From: an uncultured Opitutaceae bacterium
GTDB lineage: Bacteria > Verrucomicrobiota > Verrucomicrobiia > Opitutales > Opitutaceae
Direction of reading: 5' to 3'
DNA length: 52,497 bases
NCBI GenBank assembly: GCA_937902925.1
Contig: CALFNN010000095.1
Span: 1 to 52,497, forward strand
Position 1 is the first letter of the stretch. Every line of letters starts with the position of its first letter. The translations under genes were made by a program, and so were the position numbers. Positions 42,551 to 50,766 of this stretch are shown here, piece after piece. The notes under the pieces are model-generated. The model did no database searches, was not told the DNA's origin, and saw only the letters and a list, made by a program, of their open reading frames with translations.

Positions 42551-42571
42551 TGGCTGTTGGCGCTTGGAGCT
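42551..42571. repeat. Three tandem heptamers (TGGCTGT, TGGCGCT, TGGAGCT)
   Basis: Bases 42551-42557, 42558-42564 and 42565-42571 are three variants of one heptamer, TGGMGCT, in perfect register. They lie 11 bases beyond the DUF3299 stop, in the gap between two convergent genes. A looser run (tggatattctctggagcg) precedes them. Similar heptamer arrays occur near and inside prpD. Confidence 0.65.
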
Positions 42572-42581
42572 TTCCAAGGCG

Positions 42582-43124
42582 TCAGCCCTGGACCGCGCCC
42601 ATCTTCTCGCCCTCGAGTTCGTAGAGCCCGGTCATGTAGCCGTTCTCGAACATCGCCCCGACCTTCAGTTCGCCGTAAAACTCGATCGGCACGTCCATCA
42701 GCGGTGGCACGCCTTGCTTCATCTTCACGACGACCCACTCGTTCATGTTCGGCACCGCGCCATAGCAGCACGCCATCTGGTTCCGCATGAGCAGGAATTC
42801 GGTGACGAGGCCTTTTTCCATTTTCACCGGCACCATGAACCCGGTGACCATCGCCTTCTTGCCGTTCCACGTCTTGACCACGGCGGGAATCTGCTCCTCG
42901 CCGGTCGGCGGCTTGGCCTTCGGGTCCGCCGCGGGATCGAACGCCGGCGGCACGAACACATAGCCCGCCAGCTGCTCGAAACTGAGCTTCAGGTAACCGT
43001 TCTCCACCGCAGGCGCCGCGATATCCGGCATGCTCACCGCCGCCGGGGCCGCGCCGCACACCAGCCGGCCGAGGCCCAGGGCTCCGGTCAACACGGCCAA
43101 CTGCAACGCACGCGACGTCGTCAT
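42582..43124 (-). CDS. DUF3299 family exported protein
   Basis: The product has 180 residues. A signal peptide ends near residue 28 (LAVLTGALGLGRLVCGAAPA). The mature domain has the DUF3299 pattern: FEQLAGYVFVPPAFDP, GKKAMVTGFMVPV, FLLMRNQMACCYGAVPNMNE (with a conserved Cys-Cys) and PIEFYGELKVGAMFE. The CC pair fits a possible metal site. Function in the family is unknown; relatives are often found with membrane or metal-transport genes. ATG 43122-43124 is chosen since it begins the leader. It converges with the ACT gene and is divergent from the oxidoreductase gene. Confidence 0.82.
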   Translation of the reverse strand: MTTSRALQLAVLTGALGLGRLVCGAAPAAVSMPDIAAPAVENGYLKLSFEQLAGYVFVPPAFDPAADPKAKPPTGEEQIPAVVKTWNGKKAMVTGFMVPVKMEKGLVTEFLLMRNQMACCYGAVPNMNEWVVVKMKQGVPPLMDVPIEFYGELKVGAMFENGYMTGLYELEGEKMGAVQG

Positions 43125-43329
43125 AACGAAGATCGAGCGTATGCGGGAAGACCCGTTCGTCAAAAATCTTTTTGCGCCTGCGCCAAATCGTGCCTTCGGC
43201 ACCACCGCTTCCCGTCCGACCGCCGGCCCTCACAAGGTCGGACTGTCTGGCATTCTTCGCCCGGCCGGAGGGCCATTGTCGGTTGACCGTCCCCATCGCC
43301 AACGGCACTCAGACACCCCACCCCGCCCC

Positions 43330-44487
43330 ATGAGCCAGACCTATCGCGCCCTGCTGGTCGGCACCGGCAGCATCGCGGACGCCCACGTCCGCGCCATCGA
43401 GGACACGCGGGGACGCGTCGTGCTCGCCGGCGCCGTCGACATCGATCCCGGCCGGCTGGCGGCGTTTTGCGCCCGGCACCAGGTCGCCGCGAAACACCCC
43501 GACTATGCCGCGGCATTGCAAGCCACGCGCCCCGACCTCGTGCTCGTCGCCGCCCCGCCCGCCCTGCACGCCGAAATGACCATCGCCGCCCTCGAGGCGG
43601 GCGCGTGGGTGCTGTGCGAAAAGCCTTTTTGCGCGTCGCTCGCGGAGCTCGACCGCATCGCGGAGGCCGAGCGCCGCTCGGGCCGCTTCGCGTCGTGCGT
43701 CTTCCAGCAACGCTTCGCCTCGTCGACCGCCCACGTCCGCCGGCTGGCCGAGGAAAACCTGCTCGGCCGCCCGCTCGTCGCCGTCTGCCACACGCTCTGG
43801 TTCCGCGACGCCGCCTACTACGCCGTCCCGTGGCGCGGCAAGTGGCGCACCGAACTCGGGGGCCCGACCGTCGGCCTCGGCATCCACGCGATGGACCATC
43901 TGCTCTACCTCCTCGGCGACTGGGCGGAGGTCCGCGCCCAAGCCGGCACGCTCGACCGCAACGTCGAGGTCGAGGACGTGTCGATGGCCCTCATCCGCTT
44001 CGCCAACGGCGCCCTCGCCTCCGTCGTCAACAGCGCGCTCAGTCCGCGCCAGGAAACCTACATCCGCCTCGACTACCAGCGCGCGACCATCGAGCTCACC
44101 CATCTCTACGGCTACTCCCGCGACAACTGGCGCTTCACCCTCGCCCCGAGCGTGCAGGAAGAGGGCAACACCCTCACCCAGGCGTGGCAGAGTTTTCCGC
44201 CCGACACTGGTTCGACCCATGCCGCGCAACTCGCCGAACTCGTCCTGCATCTCGACGCCGGCACCCGTCCGCTCACGAGCGGCGACGATGCCCGCCGCAC
44301 CCTCGAGTTGCTCACCGCCCTCTATAAAAGCGCCTTCACCGGCGAACCCGTCGCCCGCGGCTCGATCCGGCCCGGCGATCCGTTTTACGCCGCACTCAAC
44401 GGCGGCCACGCCCCCCAGCGCGCGAAACCCCGCGGCGCCGGCGACCATCGCAACGGGTCAAGCGTTCCGGCGACGAGCGTGCAATAG
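43330..44487 (+). CDS. Gfo/Idh/MocA family oxidoreductase
   Basis: The product has 385 residues. The N-terminal Rossmann domain has the NAD(P) loop LLVGTGSIADAHVRAI and the family motif LCEKPFC near residue 98. The C-terminal alpha/beta domain has the GGPTVGLGIHAMDHLLYLLG region that supplies the catalytic His. Members oxidise or reduce sugars, inositols and related compounds, and the substrate here is unknown. Start ATG 43330 (MSQTYRALL) begins just before the glycine loop, whereas a longer frame from 43030 overlaps the DUF3299 gene on the opposite strand. The C-terminal tail (residues 360-385) is low-complexity. Confidence 0.93.
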   Translation: MSQTYRALLVGTGSIADAHVRAIEDTRGRVVLAGAVDIDPGRLAAFCARHQVAAKHPDYAAALQATRPDLVLVAAPPALHAEMTIAALEAGAWVLCEKPFCASLAELDRIAEAERRSGRFASCVFQQRFASSTAHVRRLAEENLLGRPLVAVCHTLWFRDAAYYAVPWRGKWRTELGGPTVGLGIHAMDHLLYLLGDWAEVRAQAGTLDRNVEVEDVSMALIRFANGALASVVNSALSPRQETYIRLDYQRATIELTHLYGYSRDNWRFTLAPSVQEEGNTLTQAWQSFPPDTGSTHAAQLAELVLHLDAGTRPLTSGDDARRTLELLTALYKSAFTGEPVARGSIRPGDPFYAALNGGHAPQRAKPRGAGDHRNGSSVPATSVQ

Positions 44488-44525
44488 GCATTGCGTCGGC
44501 TCGCGCCCGCAGTTTCGTTCGCCGC

Positions 44526-45398
44526 GTGTCCACGCGCCGGGCCAGATTGATTCTCCTCGCGCCGGTCGGCTGGGCGCTCGCCGCCTGCTCGACCTCGGTT
44601 GGTCCGTCGCCGCGCATCCACCTGGAGAGCGCCGTCGTCAACGGGCATAAGATCGAATTCGCCCGCCACGGCACGGGCAGCCCCGCGGTTATCTTTTCCA
44701 GCGGCAGCAGTGGCAGCGGCCCGAGCAGGATCGCACCGTGGGCCCCGTGGTTGCTGGGCGTCGGCACCACCACTTTTGTGTATGATCGGCCGGGCATGGG
44801 CAACTCGGAGCCCGCGCGGGATCAACGCGCGCCCGCCCAAGTCGCCGACGAGCTGCACGCCCTGCTGGCTCAGGTCGGCATTCCCCCGCCTTACGTCTTG
44901 GTGGGTCGCTCGCTCGGCGGACTCTACAGTCGCGTGCTCGCGATGCGGTTCCCCAATGACGTCGCCGGCCTCGTGCTCATCGACGGTTCGTTTGGCCGGG
45001 AATTGCTGCTCACGAACCAGTTCGCCCCCGCAAAATATCCGCTGTTTTCACCGTCGGATCCAAACATGGCCAAGCCGGATTATGCCGGCATGGTGCCAAC
45101 GTGGAAATCGGGCCGGCTCGACGTCGCCGGCAAACTGCCTGACGTGCCGATGGTCGTCCTCACGTCGTTGCACCATGGCAGCGCCAAAAATCCCATGCCC
45201 CCGGAATACGAGGCGGAGTGGCGAAAAGCGCAGGAGGAAATCTTTCAGTCGACCACCTACGGCATGCACGTCGTGACGGCCAAGAGCGGCCACGACATCG
45301 GACAGGACGAACCGGAGTTGCTCTGGAATGCCATCCGGTGGGTGCTCGACGCCGCACGGGCCCGCCAAAAATCCTCCGCCCTGCCTGCCGCGCACTAA
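44526..45398 (+). CDS. Lipoprotein alpha/beta hydrolase
   Basis: The product has 290 residues, starting at GTG 44526. The N-terminus has a lipobox, with the predicted lipidated Cys21 in ALAACS, so it is anchored in the envelope. The alpha/beta-hydrolase core has the nucleophile Ser129 in VGRSLGG, VYDRPGMGNSEP, and His in TAKSGHDIGQ. The nucleophile elbow is GRSLG rather than GxSxG with a His, common among esterases and epoxide-hydrolase-like members. Activity and substrate cannot be named. It is 38 bases downstream of the oxidoreductase gene on the same strand and converges with the ABC permease. Confidence 0.85.
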   Translation: MSTRRARLILLAPVGWALAACSTSVGPSPRIHLESAVVNGHKIEFARHGTGSPAVIFSSGSSGSGPSRIAPWAPWLLGVGTTTFVYDRPGMGNSEPARDQRAPAQVADELHALLAQVGIPPPYVLVGRSLGGLYSRVLAMRFPNDVAGLVLIDGSFGRELLLTNQFAPAKYPLFSPSDPNMAKPDYAGMVPTWKSGRLDVAGKLPDVPMVVLTSLHHGSAKNPMPPEYEAEWRKAQEEIFQSTTYGMHVVTAKSGHDIGQDEPELLWNAIRWVLDAARARQKSSALPAAH

Positions 45399-45412
45399 CG
45401 CCGCCCCGTCGT

Positions 45413-46627
45413 CTAGGACAACGGCGCCAGCGTTTCGGCGACGGGCGTCCGGTAGGCCTTGAACGCCGGCACCACGCCGCCGAGCGCGCACAGCGCGATC
45501 ATCGCCAGCGGGCAGATCCACAGCACCGGATGCCGCGCCGTCAGGTCGAGCACCACGCCGGTTTGCGCGCGAATCACGTCCGCCACTCCCGCGAGCAGCG
45601 CCAGGTAGATCGCGAATCCCGCCGCCGCCCCGAGTGCGCCGATGCACGCCGCCTCCGCCACGACTGCCCCGAAAATCGTCCGCCGCCTCGCCCCCAGCGC
45701 CCGCAGGATCGCGAGATCGCGCTGCCGCGCGCTCATCGAGTTGTAGATGCTCGCGAGCACCGAGCCCGCCGCCACCAGCGCCACGAGATAGGCGACGAGC
45801 GTCAATACCTGGTCGAACCACGCGATCTTGCCGAACAGCTCCGCAATGATCGCGCCGACGGGATACGCGAACGTCAGCCGGTTGCCCTGCTTGTTATACA
45901 TCAGGTCGAGCATGAACCCCGCCGACGGCGCCCGCAGTTGGATGAGGACCGCGCTCACATCGGTCGCCGCCCGCGCATCGTGCCCGCTCATCGTCTGCAA
46001 CCCGTGCAACGGGATCCACACCACCCGGTCCGCCGGCGTGTTGGTCGGCGCAAGGATGCCGACGACCGTGTAGACGTCGGGATGCTGGCTGTTCGCGTCG
46101 AACGCCAGTCCGTGAAACGGATGAAACGTGTCGCCGACCTTCAGGCCCAGCCGTTGCGCCGCGAACGCCCCCGCCACCGCCTCCTTCGCGTCGGGCTTGT
46201 CCGCCGCGAAAAACCGCCCGCCCGGCCGCACCGCGAATTTTTTCCCCGGCGCATACTCCACCGTCGTGAACAATTCCGGCAGCGTGCCGACCAGCCGGTA
46301 GCCGCGCAGGTTGTCGCCCACCGCGATCGGGATCGCCGTCTTCACCGCGGGGTGGCGCTTGATCATCTCGTAGTCGGCCCACGCCACGTTGCCCGGCGAC
46401 GCCTCGAGGTGGAAAATTGCGTTGAGCACGAGTTGGAGCTTCGACCCGCGCGCGCCCAGCACCGCGTCGAAGCCCGACGTCGTCTGCGTGAACACCGTCT
46501 GCGACTGCGTCTTCACCATCCACACGCACATCAGCAAGCCGCACGCGAGCGCGATGCTGCCGGCCGTGACGACAGTCGAGAGTGCGTGCTGCCGCAGCGA
46601 GCGATAGATGATGAGCGGCAGTGTCAT
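45413..46627 (-). CDS. ABC transporter permease (FtsX/MacB type)
   Basis: The product is a 404-residue membrane protein. The first membrane helix (STVVTAGSIALACGLLMCVW) is followed by a large periplasmic MacB-like domain of about 230 residues. Three C-terminal helices of the FtsX domain follow (LTLVAYLVALVAAGSVLASI, EAACIGALGAAAGFAIYLAL, ILWICPLAMIALCALGG), with the typical RQRDLAILRALGARR loop. Start at 46625-46627 overlaps the ATPase stop by 4 bases. It forms an ABC pair with the gene upstream. Substrates of this family include lipoproteins, peptides and antimicrobials, and none can be assigned here. Confidence 0.9.
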   Translation of the reverse strand: MTLPLIIYRSLRQHALSTVVTAGSIALACGLLMCVWMVKTQSQTVFTQTTSGFDAVLGARGSKLQLVLNAIFHLEASPGNVAWADYEMIKRHPAVKTAIPIAVGDNLRGYRLVGTLPELFTTVEYAPGKKFAVRPGGRFFAADKPDAKEAVAGAFAAQRLGLKVGDTFHPFHGLAFDANSQHPDVYTVVGILAPTNTPADRVVWIPLHGLQTMSGHDARAATDVSAVLIQLRAPSAGFMLDLMYNKQGNRLTFAYPVGAIIAELFGKIAWFDQVLTLVAYLVALVAAGSVLASIYNSMSARQRDLAILRALGARRRTIFGAVVAEAACIGALGAAAGFAIYLALLAGVADVIRAQTGVVLDLTARHPVLWICPLAMIALCALGGVVPAFKAYRTPVAETLAPLS

Positions 46628-47301
46628 CGCGCCGGCTCCTTCAGCGCCTCGTTGATCTCCGCAAAATCCTTCCGCACCTCGAATTCCTTCAACACGTCCT
46701 CGTCGTGCGACACCAGCAGCAGCGCCGCGCCGTGTTCGCGGCACACTTCGCGAATGAGCGCGAGCGCCTCGTGCGCGTTCTTCCGGTCCAGGTTGCCGGT
46801 CGGCTCGTCCGCCAGCACGAGCTTCGGCCGGTTCGCCAGCGCGCGGGCGACCGCCACGCGCTGCTGCTGCCCGGTCGAGAGCTGCCGCGGAAAATGCTCC
46901 AGCCGGTGCCCGAGTCCCACGCGGCCCAGCACCTCGCGCGCATGCCCCCGGTCGGCCCCCCGCGGGCCAAAGCTCATCCCGAGGACGACGTTCTCCAGCA
47001 CCGTGTAGCCCTGGAGCAGGTTGAAGGTCTGAAAAATATAGCCGAGCTTTTCCGCCCGCAGCCGGTCGCGCTTCGGTTCGCTCAGCCCCGTCATCTCGCC
47101 GCCATCGATCGTCACGCGCCCGCTGTCGGGCGCAAGGATGCCCGCGATCAGGTTGAGAAACGTCGTTTTTCCCGACCCGCTTTCGCCCCGCAGCGCCAGC
47201 TGCTCGCCCGCCGCCAGCGCGAACCTCCCCACGCCGACGATCGCCACCCGCTGCCCCTCTGGCGACAGAAACGATTTCTTCAGGTCGGCGACGGCGAGCA
47301 T
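46624..47301 (-). CDS. ABC transporter ATPase (LolD/MacB type)
   Basis: The product has 225 residues. The nucleotide-binding domain has Walker A GESGSGKTT, Q-loop FQTFNLLQGYTVLENV, signature LSTGQQQR, Walker B LVLADEPTGNLD and switch HD in LVSHDEDVL. The QTFNLLxxxTVLENV phrase is typical of the LolD/MacB/YbbA group, which couples to FtsX-type permeases. The start was set at ATG 47301 (MLAVADLKKSF); the longer frame to 47337 is possible. It is the first gene of the pair and is translationally coupled to the permease. It is divergent from the DUF2062 gene. Confidence 0.92.
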   Translation of the reverse strand: MLAVADLKKSFLSPEGQRVAIVGVGRFALAAGEQLALRGESGSGKTTFLNLIAGILAPDSGRVTIDGGEMTGLSEPKRDRLRAEKLGYIFQTFNLLQGYTVLENVVLGMSFGPRGADRGHAREVLGRVGLGHRLEHFPRQLSTGQQQRVAVARALANRPKLVLADEPTGNLDRKNAHEALALIREVCREHGAALLLVSHDEDVLKEFEVRKDFAEINEALKEPAR

Positions 47302-47412
47302 GGGGTGCAGCTTGGCAAGACGCCGCGGATTGACCAACCGTTTCGCGCGAATTTCCGCGCATCGGTTTGCCAGCGTGAATCCATCGCCGCAATCTGGGCG
47401 TAGCTCTTCCGC

Positions 47413-47922
47413 TTGCCCATCGCCGCCGCCACCGCTCCCCCGCCCTCATTCTGGCAACGCCGCCTCGTCGCGCCGCTGCGCGCCCAGCTCACGCAGGGCG
47501 TCACGCCCGACCGTCTCGCGTTCACCATCGCGATCGGCACCGCGTGCTCGCTGCTGCCGTTGTTCGGGCTCACCACGCTCCTCAACGTCGCCATCGGCCT
47601 CTGGCTCCGGCTCAACCAGCCGGTCCTGCAGACGGTGAACTATCTGCTCACCGCCGTGCAACTCGCCCTCATCCTCGTCTACGTGCGCGCCGGCGAGTTC
47701 ATCTGGCAGGCGCCGCCGGTGCCACTCTCCGTCCCGCAGCTCGCGCGCGCCTTTCACGCCGACCCGTGGGCGTTCCTGCGGCATTTCGGCTGGACCGGCG
47801 TCCACGCCGCGACGGCGTGGCTGCTCAGCGCGCCCTTCATTGTCGCCGTGCTCTACTTCCCGCTCCGCCCTCTCATGCGCCGCCTCGCCTCCCCCGGCGT
47901 CCGGCGCCAGGCGAGGTTGTAA
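47413..47922 (+). CDS. DUF2062 family membrane protein
   Basis: The product has 169 residues and starts at TTG 47413. It has the DUF2062 plan: a basic N-terminal part (FWQRRLVAPLRAQLTQGVTP), then a Gly/Leu-rich segment (AFTIAIGTACSLLPLFGLTT), a second hydrophobic segment (NVAIGLWLRLNQPVLQ), further spans (AVQLALILVYVRAGEF, TAWLLSAPFIVAVLYFPL) and a basic end. Function is unknown. Its stop codon lies in the perfect dyad that precedes the prp operon. Confidence 0.78.
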   Translation: MPIAAATAPPPSFWQRRLVAPLRAQLTQGVTPDRLAFTIAIGTACSLLPLFGLTTLLNVAIGLWLRLNQPVLQTVNYLLTAVQLALILVYVRAGEFIWQAPPVPLSVPQLARAFHADPWAFLRHFGWTGVHAATAWLLSAPFIVAVLYFPLRPLMRRLASPGVRRQARL

Positions 47923-47938
47923 ACTATTAGTTTACAAC
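47916..47938. promoter_or_regulatory. Perfect 23-bp dyad, probable operator of the prp operon
   Basis: Bases 47916-47926 (GTTGTAAACTA) and 47928-47938 (TAGTTTACAAC) are a perfect 11-bp inverted repeat with a 1-base centre. It is strongly AT-rich in a very GC-rich region and lies 73-95 bases before prpB, overlapping the stop of the DUF2062 gene. This is what a repressor or activator site of the methylcitrate genes would look like. The regulator is not encoded nearby. Confidence 0.75.
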
Positions 47939-48010
47939 TCTCCGCGTCCGCCGGCGCGCCGTCCGTTCGGCGCGCCCCTCGCCTTCCTCGACACCGCTCG
48001 TTTCGCGCTC

Positions 48011-48859
48011 ATGCTCGCGTCTGTGAGCACCACCGCATCGCCCGGCACCCGCTTCCGTGCCGCCCTCGCCGCCGAACGCCCTCTCCAGATCGTCGGCGCG
48101 ATCAACGCCTACGCTGCCCTGCTCGCCCGGCGCGCCGGGTTTCACGCGCTCTACCTCTCGGGCGCCGGCGTCGCCAACCACGCCCATGGGATTCCCGACG
48201 TCGGCGACACCACGCTTGCCGACGTGCTGATCGACGCCCGACGCATCGCGCAACGCGTCGATCTCCCGCTCCTCGTCGACATCGACACCGGCTGGGCCGA
48301 CCCCGCCGCCACCGTCCGCGAACTCGCCGCCGTCGGCGTCGCCGCCGTGCATCTCGAGGATCAAGTCCCCGCGAAACTCTGCGGCCACCTTCCCGGCAAA
48401 CAAATCGTCCCCGTCGCCGAGATGGTCGCCCGCGTGCAGTCCGCCGTCGCCGGTAAACCCGATCGCGAGTTCGTCGTCATGGCCCGCACCGATGCCGCCG
48501 CCAACGAAGGCGTCCCGGCCGCGATCGCCCGTGCCCAAGCCTACGTCGCCGCCGGCGCCGACATGATCTTCGCCGAGGCGCTCCGCACCCTTGACGAGTT
48601 CCGTGCCTTCACCGCCGCCGTGAAAGTTCCCGTGCTCGCGAATCTCACCGAGTTCGGCCAGACGCCGTTTTTCACCCTCGACGAGCTTCGCGCCGCCGGC
48701 CTCTCGCTCGTGCTCTACCCGCTCTCGGCCAGCCGCGCCGCCGCCGCCGCTTCGCTCGCGGTTTATACCACGATCCGCCAGACCGGCACGCAACAATCCG
48801 TCGTCGATAAAATGCAAACCCGCGCCGACCTCTACACCACCCTCGGCTACCGCATCTGA
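48011..48859 (+). CDS. prpB: 2-methylisocitrate lyase
   Basis: The product has 282 residues. It cleaves 2-methylisocitrate to pyruvate and succinate, the last step of the methylcitrate cycle. Visible marks are GAINAYAALLARRAGFHALY, the metal-binding DIDTG, VHLEDQV and the catalytic loop KLCGHLPGK, where relatives usually have KRCGH or KKCGH; the active-site Cys is kept but the residue before it is Leu. FVVMARTDA is also family-typical. Start ATG 48011 (MLASVSTT) is preferred to the longer frame from 47840, which overlaps the DUF2062 gene. The stop overlaps the next start (TGATG). The absence of the usual basic residue is worth noting, although the enzyme identity is strongly supported by gene order. 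Confidence 0.93.
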   Translation: MLASVSTTASPGTRFRAALAAERPLQIVGAINAYAALLARRAGFHALYLSGAGVANHAHGIPDVGDTTLADVLIDARRIAQRVDLPLLVDIDTGWADPAATVRELAAVGVAAVHLEDQVPAKLCGHLPGKQIVPVAEMVARVQSAVAGKPDREFVVMARTDAAANEGVPAAIARAQAYVAAGADMIFAEALRTLDEFRAFTAAVKVPVLANLTEFGQTPFFTLDELRAAGLSLVLYPLSASRAAAAASLAVYTTIRQTGTQQSVVDKMQTRADLYTTLGYRI

Positions 48860-49437
48860 TGCCTATCCTAACCTCGCCTGATCGTCTGGAGAGCTGCCGC
48901 TCGGGTCTCGCCAAGCGAGGCATACCCTTCACCGAGGATGCTTTGATTGAAACGCTGAAACGAAGGGAAAACCCTTGGAGCGTTTTCTACGCTGTCGTCG
49001 CCCTGCGGGCTTTGGGCACGCTCCGCGCCGTCGAACCCCTGAAACAAGTGCTCAAGTATCCCAAGCAAGACGTGCAGTGCGCCTCCATCCTCACCATCGC
49101 ACACCTCGCCGGCTCCGCGGAAACGCCCTTTTTCATTTCGGCACTCAGCGACCCGGGTTATCGGCCGAAGCTTTATGCCCTTTGGGCGCTGGAGGACGCC
49201 GGTGATTCCCGCGGCATCCCCGCGGTTTCCGCCTACCTCGCCCGCCAGATCCCCCGGGCGAAGACCGCGAAACCTAACGGTTCTTTCTTCCCCACCATTT
49301 CCCAAGGCCTCGCATATCTCGGGCGATTCGTCGCAGAGCAACCCGGTCTTCGCGCCGAATTCGTCCCATGGGTTCAGTTTTCGGACCATATGGTTGAGTC
49401 AGTCCGCACCGGTTTGCTGCGTCTCCCGCGCAGGTAA
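48859..49437 (+). CDS. HEAT-repeat protein within the prp operon
   Basis: The product has 192 residues with helical repeats of the HEAT/PBS-lyase type: [40 protein letters not shown] and [20 protein letters not shown], each about 30 residues. These folds are scaffolds that bind proteins or act in phycobilin/metabolic adaptor roles. The start (ATG 48859) shares one base with the prpB stop, so it is translationally coupled. Its base composition is visibly less GC-rich and its codon use differs from prpB and prpC on either side, which suggests a different origin. An enzyme-maturation or regulatory role is only a guess. Confidence 0.85.
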   Translation: MPILTSPDRLESCRSGLAKRGIPFTEDALIETLKRRENPWSVFYAVVALRALGTLRAVEPLKQVLKYPKQDVQCASILTIAHLAGSAETPFFISALSDPGYRPKLYALWALEDAGDSRGIPAVSAYLARQIPRAKTAKPNGSFFPTISQGLAYLGRFVAEQPGLRAEFVPWVQFSDHMVESVRTGLLRLPRR

Positions 49438-49468
49438 ATTTACCCCCATCTCCCACTGCAGCCCACCC

Positions 49469-50644
49469 ATGAAAGACGATTCCCCCGCCCCCGTCTCCAA
49501 GGTCAAGAAATCCGTCGCCCTCTCCGGCGTCGTCGCGGGCAACACCGCCATCTGCACCGTCGGCCACTCCGGCAACGATCTCCACTACCGCGGCTACGAC
49601 ATCGCCGATCTCGCGCGTGACGCCACCTACGAGGAGGTCGCCCACCTGCTCATCCACGAGCGCCTGCCCAACGCCGCCGAGCTCGCCGCCTATCGGGCGC
49701 GCCTCATCTCGTTGCGCGGTCTCTCCGCGCCCATCCGCGCGATTCTCGAGCAACTACCCGCGTCCGCCCACCCGATGGGCGTCCTCCGCACCGGCTGCTC
49801 CGCCCTCGGCGCGATTTCCACCGAACCTTCCGCCCTCGGCAGCGCCGGCCCCAACGATCCTGTCGTCGCCCGCGCGATCGCCGACCAGCTCATCGCAAGT
49901 TTTCCATCGATGCTGCTTTACTGGCATCACTTCGCGACCAGCGGCCGGCGCATCGAAGTCGAGACTGCCGACCCGACGATCGCCGCACATTTTCTCCACC
50001 TCCTCCACCAGCGCGCGCCGTCCGAACGCCATGTCCGCGCCCTCGACCAGTCGCTGATCCTCTACGCCGAGCACGAGTTCAACGCGTCCACCTTCACCGC
50101 CCGCGTCATCGCCGGCACCGGCGCCGGACTCTACGGCTGCATCACCGGCGCCATCGGCGCCCTCCGCGGTCCCAAGCACGGCGGCGCCAACGAGGTCGCC
50201 TACGAAATCCAGCAACGCTACCGCACGCCCGACGCCGCCGAGGCCGACCTCCGCGCCCGCCTGGCCCGAAAGGAAATCGTCATCGGCTTCGGCCATCCTG
50301 TCTACACCGTCAGCGACCCGCGCTCCGCCATCGTCAAGGAAATCGCCCGCGCCCTCTGCGCCGAGACCGGCGGCACCAACCTCTTTGCCGTCGCCGGGCG
50401 CATCGAGACGTTGATGGCGGCGGAGAAGAAAATGTTTCCCAACCTCGATTGGTTCAGCGCCGTCGCCTACCACGAACTCGGCGTGCCGACCGCGATGTTC
50501 ACCCCGCTCTTCGTGATCGCCCGCACCGCCGGCTGGGCCGCCCACGTCATCGAGCAGCGTGCCGACGGCAAGATCATCCGCCCCAGCGCCAACTACACCG
50601 GCCCCGCCGACCGGCCGTTCGCCGCCTTGGCGCAGCGCGCCTGA
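49469..50644 (+). CDS. prpC: 2-methylcitrate synthase
   Basis: The product has 391 residues. It condenses propionyl-CoA with oxaloacetate to 2-methylcitrate. Citrate-synthase-family marks are [34 protein letters not shown], the catalytic His in GPKHGGANE, the catalytic [14 protein letters not shown], and the acidic site in [16 protein letters not shown]. The PrpC subtype is supported by this neighbourhood and the short N-terminus. Start ATG 49469 was chosen; the longer frame from 49175 overlaps the HEAT gene. It lies between the HEAT-repeat gene (31 bases) and prpD. Confidence 0.95.
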   Translation: MKDDSPAPVSKVKKSVALSGVVAGNTAICTVGHSGNDLHYRGYDIADLARDATYEEVAHLLIHERLPNAAELAAYRARLISLRGLSAPIRAILEQLPASAHPMGVLRTGCSALGAISTEPSALGSAGPNDPVVARAIADQLIASFPSMLLYWHHFATSGRRIEVETADPTIAAHFLHLLHQRAPSERHVRALDQSLILYAEHEFNASTFTARVIAGTGAGLYGCITGAIGALRGPKHGGANEVAYEIQQRYRTPDAAEADLRARLARKEIVIGFGHPVYTVSDPRSAIVKEIARALCAETGGTNLFAVAGRIETLMAAEKKMFPNLDWFSAVAYHELGVPTAMFTPLFVIARTAGWAAHVIEQRADGKIIRPSANYTGPADRPFAALAQRA

Positions 50645-50650
50645 TCCTTC

Positions 50651-50712
50651 GATCGTTCTCGTTCTCTTCTTTTCCGATCCGCGAGAAAGATTACGAGAAA
50701 GAAAACGATTCT
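50651..50712. repeat. Pyrimidine/purine hairpin repeat between prpC and prpD
   Basis: Bases 50654-50671 are hexamer-like CGTTCT, CGTTCT, CTTCTT, and 50683-50712 are GAGAAA, GATTAC, GAGAAA, GAAAAC, GATTCT. The two sides are broadly complementary (12 of 14 at the best part) and can form an imperfect hairpin in the prpC-prpD transcript. It lies 7 bases past the prpC stop. Confidence 0.6.
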
Positions 50713-50738
50713 CCGGAAGCATCCGCCGCCTTCCCGCT

Positions 50739-50766
50739 CGCCACCCGTCACATGTCACACGTCACA
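50739..50766. repeat. Heptamer array (CGTCACA type) over the prpD start codon
   Basis: Four heptamers follow in register: CGCCACC (50739-50745), CGTCACA (50746-50752), TGTCACA (50753-50759) and CGTCACA (50760-50766). The predicted prpD start ATG (50752-50754) is formed across the second and third units, and the first codons (Met-Ser-His-Val-Thr) are repeat-encoded. Confidence 0.7.
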
